64,000 nucleotides of DNA, from positions 1-64,000 of the forward strand of contig JAITGS010000116.1 of assembly GCA_031280435.1 (NCBI GenBank). The letters are read 5' to 3'. A program made the position numbers and the translations under genes. Positions 63,006 through 64,000 of this stretch are shown one piece after another (position 1 is the stretch's first letter; each line of letters opens with the position of its first letter). Source of the stretch: Tannerellaceae bacterium (lineage in GTDB: Bacteria; Bacteroidota; Bacteroidia; Bacteroidales; Tannerellaceae). The notes beneath the pieces are model-generated. The model was not told where the DNA came from and did no database searches. It worked only from the letters and a program-made list of their open reading frames with translations.

Positions 63006-63169
63006 GACAGCACCGGGGCAGCGCAGCATCCTCTCAGGGCCGCATCAAGCCCTCACTGACCCGCAAAATCCGTAGAAGTGGCGTCGCCAAGCCAAAGCGC
63101 CGCCACTTTTATATGCCCGCAAAAGAATTTGAAGCTATGAAAACCTTCACCGAGCTCAGTTCTGCAAAA

Positions 63170-63420
63170 TTCACCTCTGCGCAGGCCTGCACCGGCTTAC
63201 TTTTTGCAGAATTCACCTCTGCGTAGGCCTGCACCGGCTTACTTTTTGCAGAATTCACCTCTGCGTAGGCCTACACCGGCTTACTTTTTGCAGAATTCAC
63301 CTCTGCGTAGGCCTGCACCGGCTTGCTTTTTGGAAAATTTACCTCTGCGTAGGCCTGCACCGGCTTGCTTTTTGCGGAATTCACCTCTGCGTAGGCCTAC
63401 GCAGCTTTGTTTTTTGCAGA
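63170..63420. repeat. Tandem array A9, exact 42-bp period, 6 units, core GTAGGCCTGC/CTGCGTAGGCCTACGCAG
   Basis: AGGCCT at 63183, 63225, 63267, 63309, 63351, 63393. Confidence 0.96.
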
Positions 63421-63469
63421 TCTGAGCCCGGCGCAGGTTTGCATAGTGTTGCGGGAGGCATGCGCGGGA

Positions 63470-63825
63470 TAATTGCTGCGCAGCAATTATCTACCGCAAG
63501 GAAATTTGAAATTATAGCTGCGCAGAAAAAACCTGCCGCGAGCAACAAAAAAGTCATAGCTGCGCAGAAAGAGGTTGCCGCGAGCAAAAAAGAAGCTTTT
63601 GCTGCGTAGAAAAAGCCTTTTTCGGCCCTAAATGAGCCGATTTCTATGCAGCTTTGGCCTCCAAAAGGCCTGCGCGAGCCGATTTCTATGCAGAAATCAT
63701 AGCTTTCAGGCCTTTTTGAACCTCTTTCTGCACAGAAACGGCCTGCCGAAAGCCAAAATGAACCTCTTGCTGTACAGCTTCGACTTTTGGAGGCCTTGCG
63801 GTAGATAATTGCTGCGCAGCAATTA
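63470..63825. repeat. Repeat-rich element A10 bounded by a perfect 30-bp inverted repeat
   Basis: TAATTGCTGCGCAGCAATTATCTACCGCAA (63470..63499) and its exact reverse complement (63796..63825); interior copies of GCTGCGCAGAAA and CTGCCGCGAGCAA. Confidence 0.85.
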
Positions 63826-64000
63826 GAGGCAGCAAAGCTTCTCGAAATTTTTTCTGCGCAGAAAAAACCTGCCGCCCGCCGGTATGAGGCTTTTTCTATG
63901 CAGAATATGCCTCGCGGAGGCGGCAGGGCAGGGATTGCGGCGCAGCTTGATTGTGAGGAATGAGTGCGAGAAATGCCTGCTGAGGCGCCACGGAGGCCTG

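Overview
This 64 kb window is chromosomal DNA from a Bacteroidota member, probably Bacteroidales. I infer that from type III glutamine synthetase, TonB/DUF4249/DUF4292/DUF6261-type proteins, HU-CCDC81/SPOR proteins and TAnnTTTG promoters. Most of it is housekeeping: glnN fragment, TrpB-like, GH127, Pif1-TPR helicase, EnvC, dut, nnr, tyrS, GH2 beta-galactosidase, a lipid-type cluster, rsmF-like, pyrH, cutC, a TonB receptor pair, cmk, ispH, GT9, ROK kinase, NUDIX and a PaaK-like ligase. Two things stand out. (1) An AT-rich accessory island (about 8.6-19.3 kb) carries an AAA ATPase plus putative PD-(D/E)XK two-gene module, then a four-gene operon: a membrane-anchored J-like protein, a membrane-anchored GrpE-like protein, a divergent Hsp70 and a kinase-AAA+ fusion with an altered catalytic loop. 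This looks like a dedicated, possibly membrane-localised, chaperone/remodelling machine. (2) At least nine intergenic tandem arrays have different sequences but one design: a 12-20 bp palindromic core repeated at almost exactly 42 bp (or 21 bp; a minority at 40-41 bp), i.e. 4 or 2 helical turns, so cores would lie on one face of the DNA. One array keeps 21-bp register through 24 units while switching among three core families. Two arrays 14 kb apart share the core but not the linker. Two arrays lie directly upstream of the two DUF6261 genes. Unusual gene fusions (DinB-Cmk, IspH-DUF4254) are also present. All family calls come from reading the sequence; no database search was run.
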